Source of the DNA: Kalaharituber pfeilii
Lineage: Eukaryota; Ascomycota; Pezizomycetes; Pezizales; Pezizaceae
Length of the DNA stretch: 64,000 nt
NCBI GenBank assembly: GCA_015179045.1
Contig: WHUZ01000001.1
Location: 2,418,001 to 2,482,000, forward strand
Direction of reading: 5' to 3'
Shown: in pieces, positions 46,069 through 57,265 of the stretch
How the letters are laid out: each line of letters opens with the position of its first letter
Position numbering within the stretch: the first letter of the stretch is position 1
Notes under the pieces: model-generated
What the model was told of the DNA's origin: nothing
What the model saw: only the letters and a program-made list of their open reading frames with translations
The model's database searches: none
Translations under genes and position numbers: made by a program

Positions 46069-46372
46069 AGTAAGTACCTTTTTTTTTCTTAAAGGAAAAA
46101 AAAAAAAAAAAAAAAAATTAAAAAAAAAAACATAAAAATAAAAAATAAAAATAAAATATTACTAAATATAAAAAGATATCCAGATGATCCAGATAGTAAT
46201 AATTACATCAAATAATATCCTGATCCTCAACCTGTAACTTTATATCATCGATCAAGTAAGAAGAACTTGTGAACCTACTAGAGACCTAATATTCTATAAT
46301 CTATGAATGTTCGAATTAAGAACTCGAGTTTATAAGAATCGAAATTCTATTATTAATTATTCTTTTTCCCTA

Positions 46373-46810
46373 ATGAAGTGCTTTTCAAATTTTCCTCTAC
46401 CAAAACGAAATATCCTAGTAGCAGTATTTAGAAAAATCATTGGTCTTCATTCTATGAGCAAAAATATTTGCATATTGATTATTGATACTATATTCTTTTC
46501 AACTCAAAATACGAATATTATTTATGGTTACGGTTCAGCTCCAGATGAAGGTGGTTCAAATTCTAGTCAATCAAGTTCAATACAAAAATGGAAGCAGTGG
46601 GAAAAAGTTCAGAAGAAGAAAATAAAATTAGTGAAAGTGATGTATAAGTCACAGGTTAAGAATCGAGACATTGTTCGATATAATTATTATCACCCGGATA
46701 TCTTTTTATATTTAGTAATATATATTGAAATATTTTTTTTTTCTTTCTTTAAGGGCAAAAAAGGTACTTACTATAATAATAAAAATCCTCGTAAAGTTAA
46801 TTGTAGATAA
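46373..46810 (+). CDS. Open frame in the foldback centre, unknown
   Basis: An AT-rich frame of about 145 codons beginning MKCFSNFPLPKRN and containing SAPDEGGSNSSQSSS, then a Lys-rich stretch. It is longer than expected by chance in DNA so rich in TAA and TAG, but the C-terminal part runs into the inverted repeat and low-complexity tracts. No family recognised. It may be a relic of the element's own gene. Confidence 0.25.
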   Translation: MKCFSNFPLPKRNILVAVFRKIIGLHSMSKNICILIIDTIFFSTQNTNIIYGYGSAPDEGGSNSSQSSSIQKWKQWEKVQKKKIKLVKVMYKSQVKNRDIVRYNYYHPDIFLYLVIYIEIFFFSFFKGKKGTYYNNKNPRKVNCR

Positions 46811-47388
46811 TTATTAATTATAAGAATAATTAATGATCTATTGACCTGTACTAGAAGCTTTCCAAAGGAATGTTACTCATATCTTTGAAAAACATATGAA
46901 TATCTATAAATAATGATTGGCTGGAATATACTGAAATAATATTGATTTCAGGATCAATCCAAGCAGTTGTTTGAATATGGTGAAATAAAGGAGAGCAAAA
47001 TGCATGATTATTATCGCATGACAGCACAGGCCTAGCTGTCTCCAATATCGAGCTATAACTTAATAACATCTTGAAGTGTCGTATTGGTAGAAAATAGGCT
47101 GAGGATAAGAAGCCACATACCTACATACATAAGTAGCAAGACGTCAAGAAGCCAACTCTACGGTAAGCGGCTCTCAACACTAATTAGGTACTTACTCTCT
47201 CCCAAGTTGGTGTGCATTTGTGCGTTTTATGCAAGGTCAAAGTTCACAAAGTTCTTAGTAAGCAAGTTGTAAATCTTGGCACCCACTTGCCAATTTTGAT
47301 TTTTCTACGCCTCAATAACCAACCCGACAGACAGCTCCTCACGCCAGTGCAGTTGGCAACACTCCACGAGAATTTGCTGGCAATAGCC

Positions 47389-50183
47389 ATGGCATCTCCG
47401 ATAAATGCGTTGAAACCCACCTTCGAGATCTCGAAAGTAATCCAACCATTCTACACCGGAGGGAAGATATGTCTCGATAAAGACTCCCACTTTCTCGTCA
47501 CCACCCTCGGCGAAGACGTTCTGGTCATAGATTATGAAACTGGAGACGAGCTCACGCGAATAGAAGGGGTATGCTCCCCATTACCTCTTCTATCTCCTCT
47601 CTGCCATGTGTTAGCTTGCTAATTCCTCCAAGGATGGCGAAACAGTAACGACTCTCGCTCGTAAGTTGTGATCCGCATCCACCTTCACCTTGTTCCCGCA
47701 ATTGACGGCCAGGAGGACTAACATGAGGCTGGGGAACAGTAAACCCACAAGCGACACTCCTCGCAATATGCTCCCGCTCACAAACTATGCGCATCTACTC
47801 CCTCTCCTGCACCACAAAGACCCCAATCACGCCAGCCTCTGTAACCTATACCCTCCTCCGCTCTGTCAAAGCTCATGCCGCACCAGTTCACGTCGCAGAG
47901 GCCGACTCCACAGGAACGCTTCTAGCTACTGGAGGTACAGAAGGGTTAGTGAAGGTATGGGACATGAAGGGCGGGTTCGTCACGCACAATTTCCGCGGGC
48001 ATGGAGGCGTTGTATCTGCGCTCAAATTTTACTCTCCAACATGCAGTGATGGAAAAACTGGACGGGCTGCGTCAGGATGGAAATTGGCGTCAGGAGCAGA
48101 TGATACGAGGGTTAGGGTGTGGGATTTGTTGAAGAGAAGCTGTATGGCGGTGTTGGAAAGTCACGTCAGTGTTGTTCGAGGCCTGGATTGGAGCGAGGAT
48201 GGGGGAATACTTGTCAGTGGAAGCAGGGACAAAGTCATTTGTTTTTGGGATACAAAGAGTTGGAAGTTGCGGAATACGATACCCGTACTAGAGGAAGTGG
48301 AGACAGTGGGGTTCCTGGAACTAGGTGCTTTGAAGGGATATGAGTCCAAGGCACAAATCATCTATGCCGGTGGCCAGGGCAACAGCATTCGTCTTTGGGA
48401 TTCGTCAACGGGGAAGGAAATTACGGCTCCCCCGACATTAGCTGAAGCAAATTACGCTATCTCAGACATAATATATAATAAAACCTTTGGAACCTTGATA
48501 TCAATCCATACCGACCAAACACTCCTTATCCATACCCTCACCATCATCCCCAAGTGTCTCCCCGTCTTCCGCACACTTACAGGGAACCTCGATGAGGTTA
48601 TCGATGCACAGTACCTTACGCCGACTGACTCCCTTCTCGCCCTTGCTACAAATAGCGAAGATATCCGAATCGTGACGGTTACTGGCTCATTTGGTGACGT
48701 AGCGGTGCTTAAAGGGCACGAAGACATTGTCATTTGTCTCGATCGTGACCCCACCGGGACGTGGCTTGCATCCGGCGGCAAAGACAACAACGCTCGCATA
48801 TGGAAGATCGACGAAGCGAATTACTCTTATACATGCTATGCGAAATTCACCGGACACGCGGAGTCAATTGGTGCAATCTCTCTCCCACGCACAAGTTGTA
48901 CATCCCCAACTCCCAAATTCCTCCTGACGGGGTCGCAGGACAGGACTATAAAGAAGTGGGATATCCCCTCCTTGGGGACAAAAAAAGCGCCCAGGGCCAT
49001 ATATACACGCAAAGGGCACGAAAAGGACATCAATGCAATTGACGTCTCCCCGGACGATACTCTCTTCGCTTCAGCATCCCAAGACAAAACCGTCAAGATC
49101 TGGTCCGTTATGGAAGGCGAAGTACTAGGTGTCCTTCGTGGGCACCGCCGCGGAGTCTGGAGTGTAAGATTCGCTCCTTCAACTCTGAATGCGTCAATTG
49201 TGGGAGGAGAGAAGGGAGGAAAGGTGGTGGTGACGGGTTCTGCGGATAAGACGGTGAGATTGTGGGCGCTGGCGGATTATTCGTGTCTAAAGACATTTGA
49301 GGGGCACGCGAATAGCGTGTTGAAAACGATTTGGATTCATGCGGGGCAGCGGGTCGCGAGTGCAGGGGGAGAGGGGTTAGTGAAGGTGTGGGATGTGAAA
49401 AGCGGGGAGTGTGTGTGTACGCTGGATAATCATGGGGATAGGGTGTGGGTGTTGACGCAGTCAAGTAAAACTATCACTGAGACCGTGGAAGAGAATGATG
49501 AGGTGGACAAGATTGAGGAAGATGAGCAAGGGAGGAAGGAAAAAGTCCCAAAAACGACGACTCGAGAACAGTTGACGCTGCTCTCTGGATCCTCGGACTC
49601 GACGCTCACAATGTGGCTTGATACGACGCTTAAAACCCAGCTCACGCAGTCCCGTGAGGCAGCAAAACTCGTCGAACAGGAACAGAGACTGGCGAATTAC
49701 ATCCATGCCGCAGACTACCGGTCCGCGATAGTCCTTGCCCTCTCTCTCAATCACCCTGGACGGCTTCTGGCGCTCTTTACAAGTGTCTTTACTAGCGGGG
49801 TGGCTGGCGCCAGTGTCGGTGCCGCTAACGCGCCGACAGAAGAAACAGTCAAAGCGGTCGAGAAGGTACTGACATCGTTGGACGATACACAGATCTTTAC
49901 TCTCCTCACGAGAATCAGGGACTGGAATACGAACGCGAAGACAGCAGCGGTGGCGCAGAGGGTGTTGGCAGCGGTGGTGAAAGGGTACCCAGCACAACGG
50001 CTGGTAGCATTGGCGAGGGGTAGAGGAACGGGGGTCGGGAGTGGGGTGGGCAGTGTGCTGAGGGGGATTGAAGTATATACAGAAAGGCATTATCGGCGGA
50101 TGGAGGAGTTGTGGGAGGAGAGTTGGTTGGTAGAATATACATTAGGGGAGATGGAGGAGGTGTTGGCGTCAGGGGATTTATGA
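47389..50183 (+). CDS. UTP13: U3 snoRNP / small-subunit processome WD40 protein UTP13
   Basis: Part of the UTP-B subcomplex of the SSU processome for 18S rRNA maturation; nucleolar. Exons 47389-47568, 47633-47660 (28 nt) and 47740-50183 give 883 residues. Two beta-propellers of WD40 repeats are visible from repeated ...SGSRDKVICFWD, ASGGKDNNARIWKI, LTGSQDRTIKKWDIP, FASASQDKTVKIWSV, VTGSADKTVRLWAL and SAGGEGLVKVWDV. The last 170 residues (YIHAADYRSAIVLALSLNHPG, TEETVKAVEKVLTSLDD, then VLAAVVKGYPAQRL) form the helical Utp13 domain, which separates this protein from other WD40 proteins. The frame upstream of ATG 47389 is open but not conserved-looking. Confidence 0.94.
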
Positions 50184-50572
50184 TTACGAAATTGAAATAT
50201 TATTGCATGCTCTGAGAATGTATCATCAACGTATGTCTCAATATTAATGTTTATAGGAGGACATCACGTTTTCATGAAAGCATGGATTGCAATAACGCGG
50301 CCTCGGAATTCGGCGCGAAGTCGACTTCTGCATATGTAGTTTCCGACTTCCTAATTGGGACATTCTTGGCACTCCCAGCAAGGTGAAGCCAGTACTTTAC
50401 CTGCGCGGATAAGCATAATTAACCCTAGGGCCTGTTGCTGGCATTGCATGGGCACAAGGATTCGCGGCGGCTTGGCAAACGCTGCATGACTTTCAGAGCA
50501 ACCAGGCAAGAAAACCATCGCCCCACCAGGAACCAATCACATCCATTTTCTCCATTGGCAACGTCCTCCACC
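50184..50572. other. UTP13-MBA1 spacer
   Basis: A 390-bp gap on the same strand without another gene. It should carry the UTP13 3' end and the promoter of the MBA1-like gene. Confidence 0.5.
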
Positions 50573-51884
50573 ATGGCCTCCCTCCTGTTCCGCACTACAG
50601 GCATCGGCTTGGGGCGACAATTGGTGATGCGGCAGTTCCCCAGAGCGACCCTGCCCGTGCTGCAGCTTGCACGGCACCAGCGCGGAGCTTCTGGACAGGC
50701 ATTTGAGCTTCCACAGCATAGATTATCACCCAGCATGAGACTCGATCCAAAAGAGAAAGCAGATATGCTTTTGAGAGATATTGGACTGTTACCATGTGAG
50801 TTCTTACTTTCATCAAATTTGGGTATCGGATTTCAAAAATGAAAAGAAATAACAGAAAAAAAAAAAGAAAAAAAGAAAAACAGTTGATCTAACTTATTGA
50901 ACTTTGGAGAATGCTTTCTAGATACCTTCGTCCCGCTCAGTCGCAAAAACCGGCCGTCGATATTCAAGCAACCGATAGTGCGGTTGCAATTGATGCGAAA
51001 GCGCATCGGGTACAAAATCAGGAACCTCATTAGGTACGCTGATCTTATCACCGCCAATAGAGTTGACCATGAGCTAATAACCTCGTCAGCATCGGTCTCT
51101 ATAAGTGGTTTGGCAAGGGAAAGATAGAATATTTTGCACCCAGATCCCATGCCGTCGATCTCTACAAGTCCATGTACGAGTCGTACAGCCTGTAAGCCAA
51201 CCTAAATTTCTGAGCATACCAATCTGCGCCCACAAAGGAAAGCAAGGAAAGCTCACACGTTGATGTCCTCCTTCGGCCCCTTCAATTTCACAGCGGCGAT
51301 ACTACCACCTTACGCCAAATCTGCAGCGACGGTCTCTATGAGGACTTCAAGAATAAAATTATGCGCAGGGGCCGTGCGCGGCTTGTCTGGAAGATGCACT
51401 CTGTCGTCGGGTACCCTAGGATTGTTTCTAATACAGCGGTAACGTTTGCGGATTTGGGTATCTCATTTAGGCAGGCTGTAGTGAAAATTAGGTCTCTCCA
51501 GGTATGTTTAATTGAATATTCCCATTTCATTTTTCATATTAGTCCCCGGTCTGGTAATGCTGGGGATTAGGTAATTCAAATGCTGAAAATTCTCCTTTTT
51601 CTAGAGCATCCACCAATTCGACTCCCGAGGTAAACCTGTTCCTGGCACCGGCAATACCCAACCCGTAGTCGAATACGTCGTTCTTCAAAAACGTAAGACT
51701 AAAGAGGAGGAGGGTCCATGGATAATATGGGGCACCACAGAGGAAACACCACGTTCGTACCCCGTCTTCCAATCCCCCATATTCAGCTCTATAAATACTC
51801 TAACGATCTGTGTTCATATAAATAGTGGACCTGTTAATTTACCGTGAAAAGACACATCCGTTAAACATGGCTGCTAAGAACTAG
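50573..51884 (+). CDS. MBA1: Mitochondrial inner-membrane ribosome receptor, MBA1-like
   Basis: Mba1 anchors mitoribosomes to the inner membrane and helps insert mitochondrially made proteins. Six exons: 50573-50795, 50922-51033, 51090-51191, 51294-51501, 51605-51752 and 51826-51884. They give an intact 283-residue frame. The N-terminus (MASLLFRTTGIGLGRQLVMR, Arg-rich, no acidic residues) is a mitochondrial presequence. The rest matches the Mba1/Tim44-like fold: FVPLSRKNRPSIFKQP, LYKWFGKGKIEYFAPRSHAV, DTTTLRQICSDGLYEDFKNK, RLVWKMHSVVGYPRIVSNTA, then EYVVLQKRKTKEE and GPWIIWGTTEETPLD. The last donor (GTTCGT) is weak, but the join to DLLIYREKTH keeps frame and sense. bL45-type proteins share the fold, so the assignment is to family level. 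Confidence 0.85.
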
Positions 51885-52058
51885 TTGGATTACTACATTC
51901 ACTAATAAATGCAAAAATTAGGAAAAAAAAAATAGATACAGATTTCACGGAAAGTGTAAAACGGTTAAGCTGTTGGCGGCCGGTTCAACTGCAGTAAATA
52001 AAGTATGAACAATTAATTTGGCTTGGAGGATTACTGGCTCTGAGATTTACAGAATCAA

Positions 52059-52120
52059 TGTTCTCGTGCCCAGACTCTCTTGTTAATTAAGCGTGCCAAG
52101 AGAGTCTGGGCACGAGAACA
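52059..52120. mobile_element. 62-bp palindromic relative of the 38-bp unit
   Basis: A 24-base piece of the 38-bp unit (TGTTCTCGTGCCCAGACTCT and four more) at 52059-52082 is joined directly to a full, exact 38-base reverse-complement copy at 52083-52120. The result is a near-perfect palindrome whose two ends are both TGTTCTCGTG read inward. It is flanked by CAGAATCAA (52050-52058) and CAGAATCTG (52121-52129), seven of nine bases alike, consistent with the 9-bp duplication seen at 46022. Confidence 0.8.
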
Positions 52121-53384
52121 CAGAATCTGTGGTAAAACTACAGATTACGAGCTAAAGTGCGGTGGGATACTGTTGATTAATTCCTATAGAATAACCCCAA
52201 ATATGCGTCCCAAAACGGCCCTATTTATGCAGCAAAATTCAGGAAGTACCTTCGTACCCAACTAAACAATCATTGGTGCGGAATGAGGTTGCGCCTATCA
52301 GCGGATTCAGACGGTAAAGAGGATATAATCGGTATAGGAAATAGAAGACCATAGAATCATGAAACGTCAGTCTGCATCATGGCCACAGCTCAGGTTGCAT
52401 ATGTTTCAGCACACCCAACCACTGTGCACGATGTTTCACTTCAGCTCTGCATATTCTTCAACAGAATCAACCGTAACATAACGTTATTTTCCTGGCTAAA
52501 GTAGCATCACTTGAAACCCAATATTTTCCCTGTGTAACCTTTGTTTTTCTTGTATGTGTCTTAATCAGTTTAAAGGTTTGTACTTTTCTCCATCAATTTA
52601 GGCCAACGTTTCTGATGTTGCTTCAACCACTGCACCACACTATGCCAATAGTACGTCAGGGAAGTCCAAACGCAGATTACCGCCAAGGCTCCATTTGTCT
52701 CCCCTGCATTGCAAGTTTGTAAGTATGGGATAAAGAGCAAACTGCAACCACCTACCAACTTTCAACAAATTCATTTCTTGTGCAATTACAAAATCATACC
52801 TATCACCAACAACAAGTACATAGCATAAAGGAGATCAGATTTCAGTTTTGACGAGATAATTATGTATGTATGCTTCTTTAGCAACTTTTTCTAGCTAAAA
52901 ATAAATAAAACTTTCAGTTTTGTTAAAAATTTAAATAACAAAAGTAAATCTTTTCTCAGAAGTTGACTATATACCATGTGGATAAAAGAAATAGCTCCTC
53001 TTGTTCATGATATCTAGAAAGTTAAGTATGCTGGGACAGCTTTCCTTGCAGAATGGCTGCGTCTGAAAATTGTAGGCGATCGGATTTGTACACCAATGTG
53101 ATCTGCCATATAAATTTCAATATAAAAAGTCTAAATTGTCAGATGTCCAGATCAAGAATGTATCTCACTGGCCAGACGCTCATGCCTGCCACCTATGCAT
53201 CCCAGAAGCGAAGAGCAAGCGGTTTAACGTCCACGATTAAGCTCGATGAATAGATGCTAATCATTATTTTGTCAGCGCATCCAGCTGCAGCTTGCAATAT
53301 CTTAAATGTATTTAATTGAGGGTAATTCATGCTAGACAGTGCGCAATCTGAATTTCGCAGTGGGAATACACTTGAGGTGTACAT

Positions 53385-53640
53385 TACATAGTGTGTGAGC
53401 TGAGTTTAGTGGCATAAAAGTAGTTGAAGGTAAATCTCATACCAAGTGGCTTGAACAGTGGCGTAGATGCAGAGGATAGTACTCTGGAATTGAATTCCGT
53501 GGCGGGGATGCAGTTTAGGGTAAATTGCACAGTGTATGAGTTGAGTTCAGCGGCGGCGATGGAGATAAGGGTTTTTGTTTTCACAGCATACGAGTTGAAT
53601 TGCGTAGTACAAAGGTGGTTGAGGGGCCAGGAGGTATCCA
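53385..53640. repeat. Degenerate minisatellite (gtatgagttgaattgcgtag-like units)
   Basis: Related segments recur about every 45-70 bases: gtgtgtgagctgagttta near 53391, ctctggaattgaattccgtg near 53481, gtgtatgagttgagttcagc near 53531 and gcatacgagttgaattgcgt near 53586. Each is followed by a ggt-rich stretch. The resulting open frame is an artefact of the repeat. Confidence 0.55.
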
Positions 53641-53712
53641 ACCATTTGTCTCAACACGCCCGCCAGGCCATCGTATTATTTTCTTCAAAAAAAATAAAAA
53701 TAAAAATAAAAA

Positions 53713-53886
53713 CAGGTTGCCCTAGTTCCACTAGAATCGAATCATATGGAACCAGAGCATTACAGTCTGTCTTATTACTTTCAAAGATGATGGACACCTC
53801 TTCCCCAGCTCGGATTCGAACCAGGGCCCTTAATTCTATACCTTTACATGGAGCTTGTTGTTACCTCCATCACTAGAGACGACAGC
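53713..53886 (-). mobile_element. tRNA-derived SINE, copy 2
   Basis: Minus strand, from about 53886: GTCGTCTCTAGTGATGGAGG, A-box-like, then GGTTCGAATCC (a perfect tRNA B box) at 53813-53823. A body of about 90 bases ends TTCTAGTGGAACTAGGGCAA, followed directly by a (TTTTTA)n-like tail seen as aaaataaaa at 53688-53711. The layout is the same as copy 1 at 43321-43486, which makes a dispersed SINE family likely. Confidence 0.75.
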
Positions 53887-55062
53887 ATTGCACTTCAACA
53901 AAGGCATAAATCAGCTCGGAAGGTTGACAACTCCGCCTCGTTGTGAACCCATCCCAACCCAATCTCCCCTACCTCCCCTCCCATCCTACCGTCTCATCCC
54001 AACTCCTCCAACTCCTTCGGTGGCCCCTTCACCGTGCCCTTAAAGCGACTTCTTCGCTCCCCGCCCCACCCACCCAGCCCCACTACCGCGCCTTCAACGA
54101 CTCCTCGGATAACACACAATACTCCTTGGTATGTCAACGGCTACCATGCGCTTTTGTTTGTATTTATTTGTGTTGTCTGGCAGTTAGCAATTTTTATATC
54201 CAATTGAAGGTTTATACCAATAGAATCCGGTTATCAATTGTGACTACATGGGGGCTTAGAATTACGGGCACACGGGGGCTTTAGACGGGGACCAGGGCTG
54301 CCAATATGGTCGGCGGATTAAGGCATGGCTAAGTTGGGCTATTAATCCCAAGGCGAGGGGTTGTGATAACTCGTAAGAAACACCAAGAATCAACGTGCAA
54401 TTGCTGGTGGAGTTGTGCCAAAATCCTGTGGGTAGCATAGTGGGCACACGAAGGTTTCATTTTTGAGTCTGAGCAGTTAGTGGGCGTATCGACTGAGACT
54501 GGGGGCTACCAGGTCTTAAGCAACTTAGCTTAGTACCTTCATCTTTGTTCTGCGTAGTGAGTTTTCATATGTATACTCATGTGAGGGTTTATGATACAAA
54601 TGTTGAAACCATAATCCTATACGTTTTGTGCATAAAGTACCTGTTTTATTTTATTTTTATTTTTTATAACAAAAGCCAAAAACTCTGGGGGAATAGACAC
54701 CTGTTACTGTGTCGCTGGGTGTAATCGGCGAACGCACGTAATATAATCTGGGCACGAGAGGCTGACCTCATTTTATTCTACATATTTTCCCAGAAAGCCA
54801 CTAACAAGCTCGGTATCTAATTCTGTAGTCTCGTCTATCTCAATATGCTATACAGACACATATCCTTCTTCCTAGCAAGGCTATTCACGTGACCGCTTGC
54901 CACCTCCGTTCGTCCTCTTCTCCCATCACGGGGTTATCAAAGTGCACAATCGCCTCTCCCATTTTCCTTCATTACCAACCCTACCTCACCTTGTGCACCT
55001 TCCGCGCAGACAAACTGTAATTGCACATGAGCCCACCACAAGGCCTTTCTCTCCAAGTCTTT

Positions 55063-56755
55063 CTACGCCTTTGGTTTCCCAGCGCCTCTCTTCGCCGACG
55101 TCGTATTTTTCGGTAGTTCCTTCGTGAACGGAATAAAGGCAGGTTGGCCAGGGATGTACTTCCTCAGCGGTTCCGGCACGTTCAGACCCTATCTCGCCGC
55201 CACCACATTAGCATTTCGCTTACAAAGCCCCCCCCCGACTATTCAGGGTAATAGGCACAAACTCACCTCAGCAGTCTGATAGTTTTCCATAATACAACAC
55301 AGCGCCCTTTCTGTCGCACACAGCGTCGCGTTCAAGCAATGCACATATTTCTTATTCGTATCCATCTGCGTCTTGGTTCCGAACCGGATCTCGAGCCTCC
55401 TGGACTGGTAATCCGTGCAGTTGGAGCAGCTCACCAACTCCTTGTACTCACCTTGAAATGGGAACCAGGCTTCAAGATCGTACTTCTTTGCCGCAGCGTT
55501 GTTGAGGGCACCGGAGACGATAGCACTGACGCGGTACGGAATTTTGAGGGACTGGTAGAAGGCTTCAGAAGTCGCAATCATTTCATCGAAAGCTTCCCAG
55601 GACTTTTCGGGTTCAGTGATGACGAATTGTTCAATTTTTTCGAACTGGTGCACCCGGAAAATCCCCCAGGCATCTTTGCCGTGGGAGCCGGCTTCGCGGC
55701 GGTAGCAGGTACTGTATCCGGCATAGCTATTCCAAACGCAGTCAGTTCACATATTTTGGGAACTGCTACCAGATTCGAGATTAAATCACGTACTTGATGG
55801 GTAGCTCGTTCTTTAATATCCACTCATCGGCATGCAGTGCTGAAATCGGCTGCTCCGAAGTCGCAATTAAGTACTTCTCCGCATCCCCGTCCACAACCTT
55901 ATACAACTCCTCGTCGAACTGCTCCAACTGCGCTGTCTTGGCCATCATATCCTTGTTCATGAACTGTGGGGTCTGTAATGGAGTATACGGCTTATCGCCC
56001 TGCGTCCTGTTCATTAGGAACTCGAGGCCGTAATTAATCAAGGCCTGGTTGAGGAACACGCCCCATTGTTTGAGAAAGTAGCCGCGATGGCCGACTACTT
56101 TCACCCCGCGCTCGGCCTCATAACCATCTATTCGAGTGAGGACTTCATGGTGAGACAGACAATTGCGTTTTTCAACCTTGACACCTTCGGGGCACCATTC
56201 GCGGATGAGTTGGTTGTTGTCCTGTCATAAGCAAACACTTAGAAACCTCCTCATTGCCAGCGTGGACCTGGCACCGTCTGTGAACATACCTCATTATCAC
56301 TAACAGGTACCGAATCATGCACAATATTCCCAATACTAATGACCTTGGACTTGAGCTTGACCTCCTTCTCTGCCGAGATTGCTTCCAAGTCCTTCTTCTC
56401 TTTCTCCAGTCTCGTCTTCTGCACAATCAGGTCATCTGTGTTCTCCTTGTTCTTTCGCTTCTGGCCAATCTCTTTCTGGGTCAAGTTGATCTCCTTGTTC
56501 TTTTGGTCCTCGCTGAACTTAGCTGTATTACATTTAGTAATAGCCCGCCCGCAAAGAACCAAACAACACAGCGTCTGCGAATGGAAGTCGGGAACACATG
56601 GACTCAGGATATGTGCACACACCTCTCCTCCACTCATCGTACAACGCAATCACCTCATCCACAACCTCGACTGGCTTGTACCTCCTCCTCTGTGACTCCC
56701 TAATCACCTCCGGGTTTCCACCCTTCTCCTCAATGAACGAAAAGATATCAAGCAT
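55063..56755 (-). CDS. SES1: Cytosolic seryl-tRNA synthetase
   Basis: Charges tRNA-Ser with serine; class II synthetase, cytosolic. Five exons on the minus strand: 56623-56755, 56290-56522, 55794-56221, 55267-55726 and 55063-55188. They give an intact 459-residue frame, close to yeast Ses1. It starts [21 protein letters not shown] long antiparallel coiled coil follows, with [14 protein letters not shown] and [16 protein letters not shown], that binds the tRNA long arm. Catalytic core: motif 1 region [37 protein letters not shown], motif 2 [20 protein letters not shown] (joined across intron 3), [20 protein letters not shown], and motif 3 near [20 protein letters not shown]. The C-terminal Lys/Ala tail is basic. 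All splice sites except one are canonical. Confidence 0.96.
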
Positions 56756-57265
56756 TGCGAAGCCGAGTCTGCACCGCTGATTCACTCCAATGTCAAAGGC
56801 TGCTAGGTTGTCACTAGGCGCAACTTGCAATGGCGGGTCGACAAGAAGAGATAGGTAGGGGATTGAGAGGTGAATATGCACGTTAGGAGGATGCCACACA
56901 CACAAGGATTGGCTGCGGGTGAGTCAAGGGTCCCAGAACCTTAATGCTGTGATTCTCAGTCCCACCAAGGTGGGGCGCGGCGCTTCCTTTGGATGCGCCC
57001 CTCCTTGGTGGCTTGGCACGCAGGGATGGCGCAAGGCGCTAGTGGCGCCAAGACGAAGCTTAGCTGGCTGGAGGCACCTGTCAGACGACGTCTCATGGTG
57101 CTCGGCTTGCGAGGTGCAGTGCTCCGCAGCATCACCGACGCTCAAGACAGTTGCAATAGAATAGGCCCCCGCGCTCATACACAGCTCGTGCCCCTCTATC
57201 CTGGCCTGCGCATTTCTGGGCGACACTCACACGCCGCCCCCTTCCCACCAGCAGCAGACAGCACA
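56756..57265. other. Divergent promoter region between SES1 and NDUFB2
   Basis: The two genes point away from each other, so this 510 bp should hold both promoters. It is GC-rich near 56960-57120 and includes direct and inverted short repeats (ggtggggcgcgg; ccaaggtgg/ccttggtgg). No other gene seen. Confidence 0.55.

Larger units (their letters stand above)
45684..47098. mobile_element. AT-rich foldback element with long imperfect inverted repeats
   Basis: The left arm (45684 to about 46110) and right arm (about 46745-47098) are reverse complements over roughly 350 bases with scattered differences. The outer ends both read CCTATTTTCTACCAATA inward. Shared inner blocks include WIDPEI-coding DNA, atgagtaacat, TTTTCAAAGA-like sequence, ttaattataagaataattaatga and ctttacgag. 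The left arm has extra DNA: a short attctt repeat near the end and a 38-bp insertion at 46031-46068. The 630-base centre is extremely AT-rich. No transposase is recognised. Both arms keep a related open frame (WIDPEI(D/N)IISV) whose meaning is unknown. Confidence 0.75.
51885..55062. other. Repeat-bearing spacer of 3.2 kb
   Basis: Between MBA1 and the seryl-tRNA synthetase gene no protein gene is recognised. It contains the palindromic 62-bp element at 52059-52120, a degenerate minisatellite at 53385-53640, SINE copy 2 at 53713-53886, and a 13-base match to the 38-bp unit at 54747-54759. Several protein-like frames are artefacts of these repeats. Confidence 0.5.

Noticed and set aside
45684..47098. 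Nuclear insertion of mitochondrial DNA
   Set aside because: AT-richness alone suggested it, but no mitochondrial gene is recognisable and the inverted-repeat structure fits a transposon better.
53424..53876. 150-codon open frame as a gene
   Set aside because: It spans a degenerate minisatellite, an A-rich tract and the antisense strand of a SINE, so its length follows from the repeats.
54886..54906. Third copy of the tiny retroposon (TTCACGTGACCGCTTG)
   Set aside because: Only about 15 bases match, without poly(A) or direct repeats; CACGTGAC also occurs elsewhere by chance.
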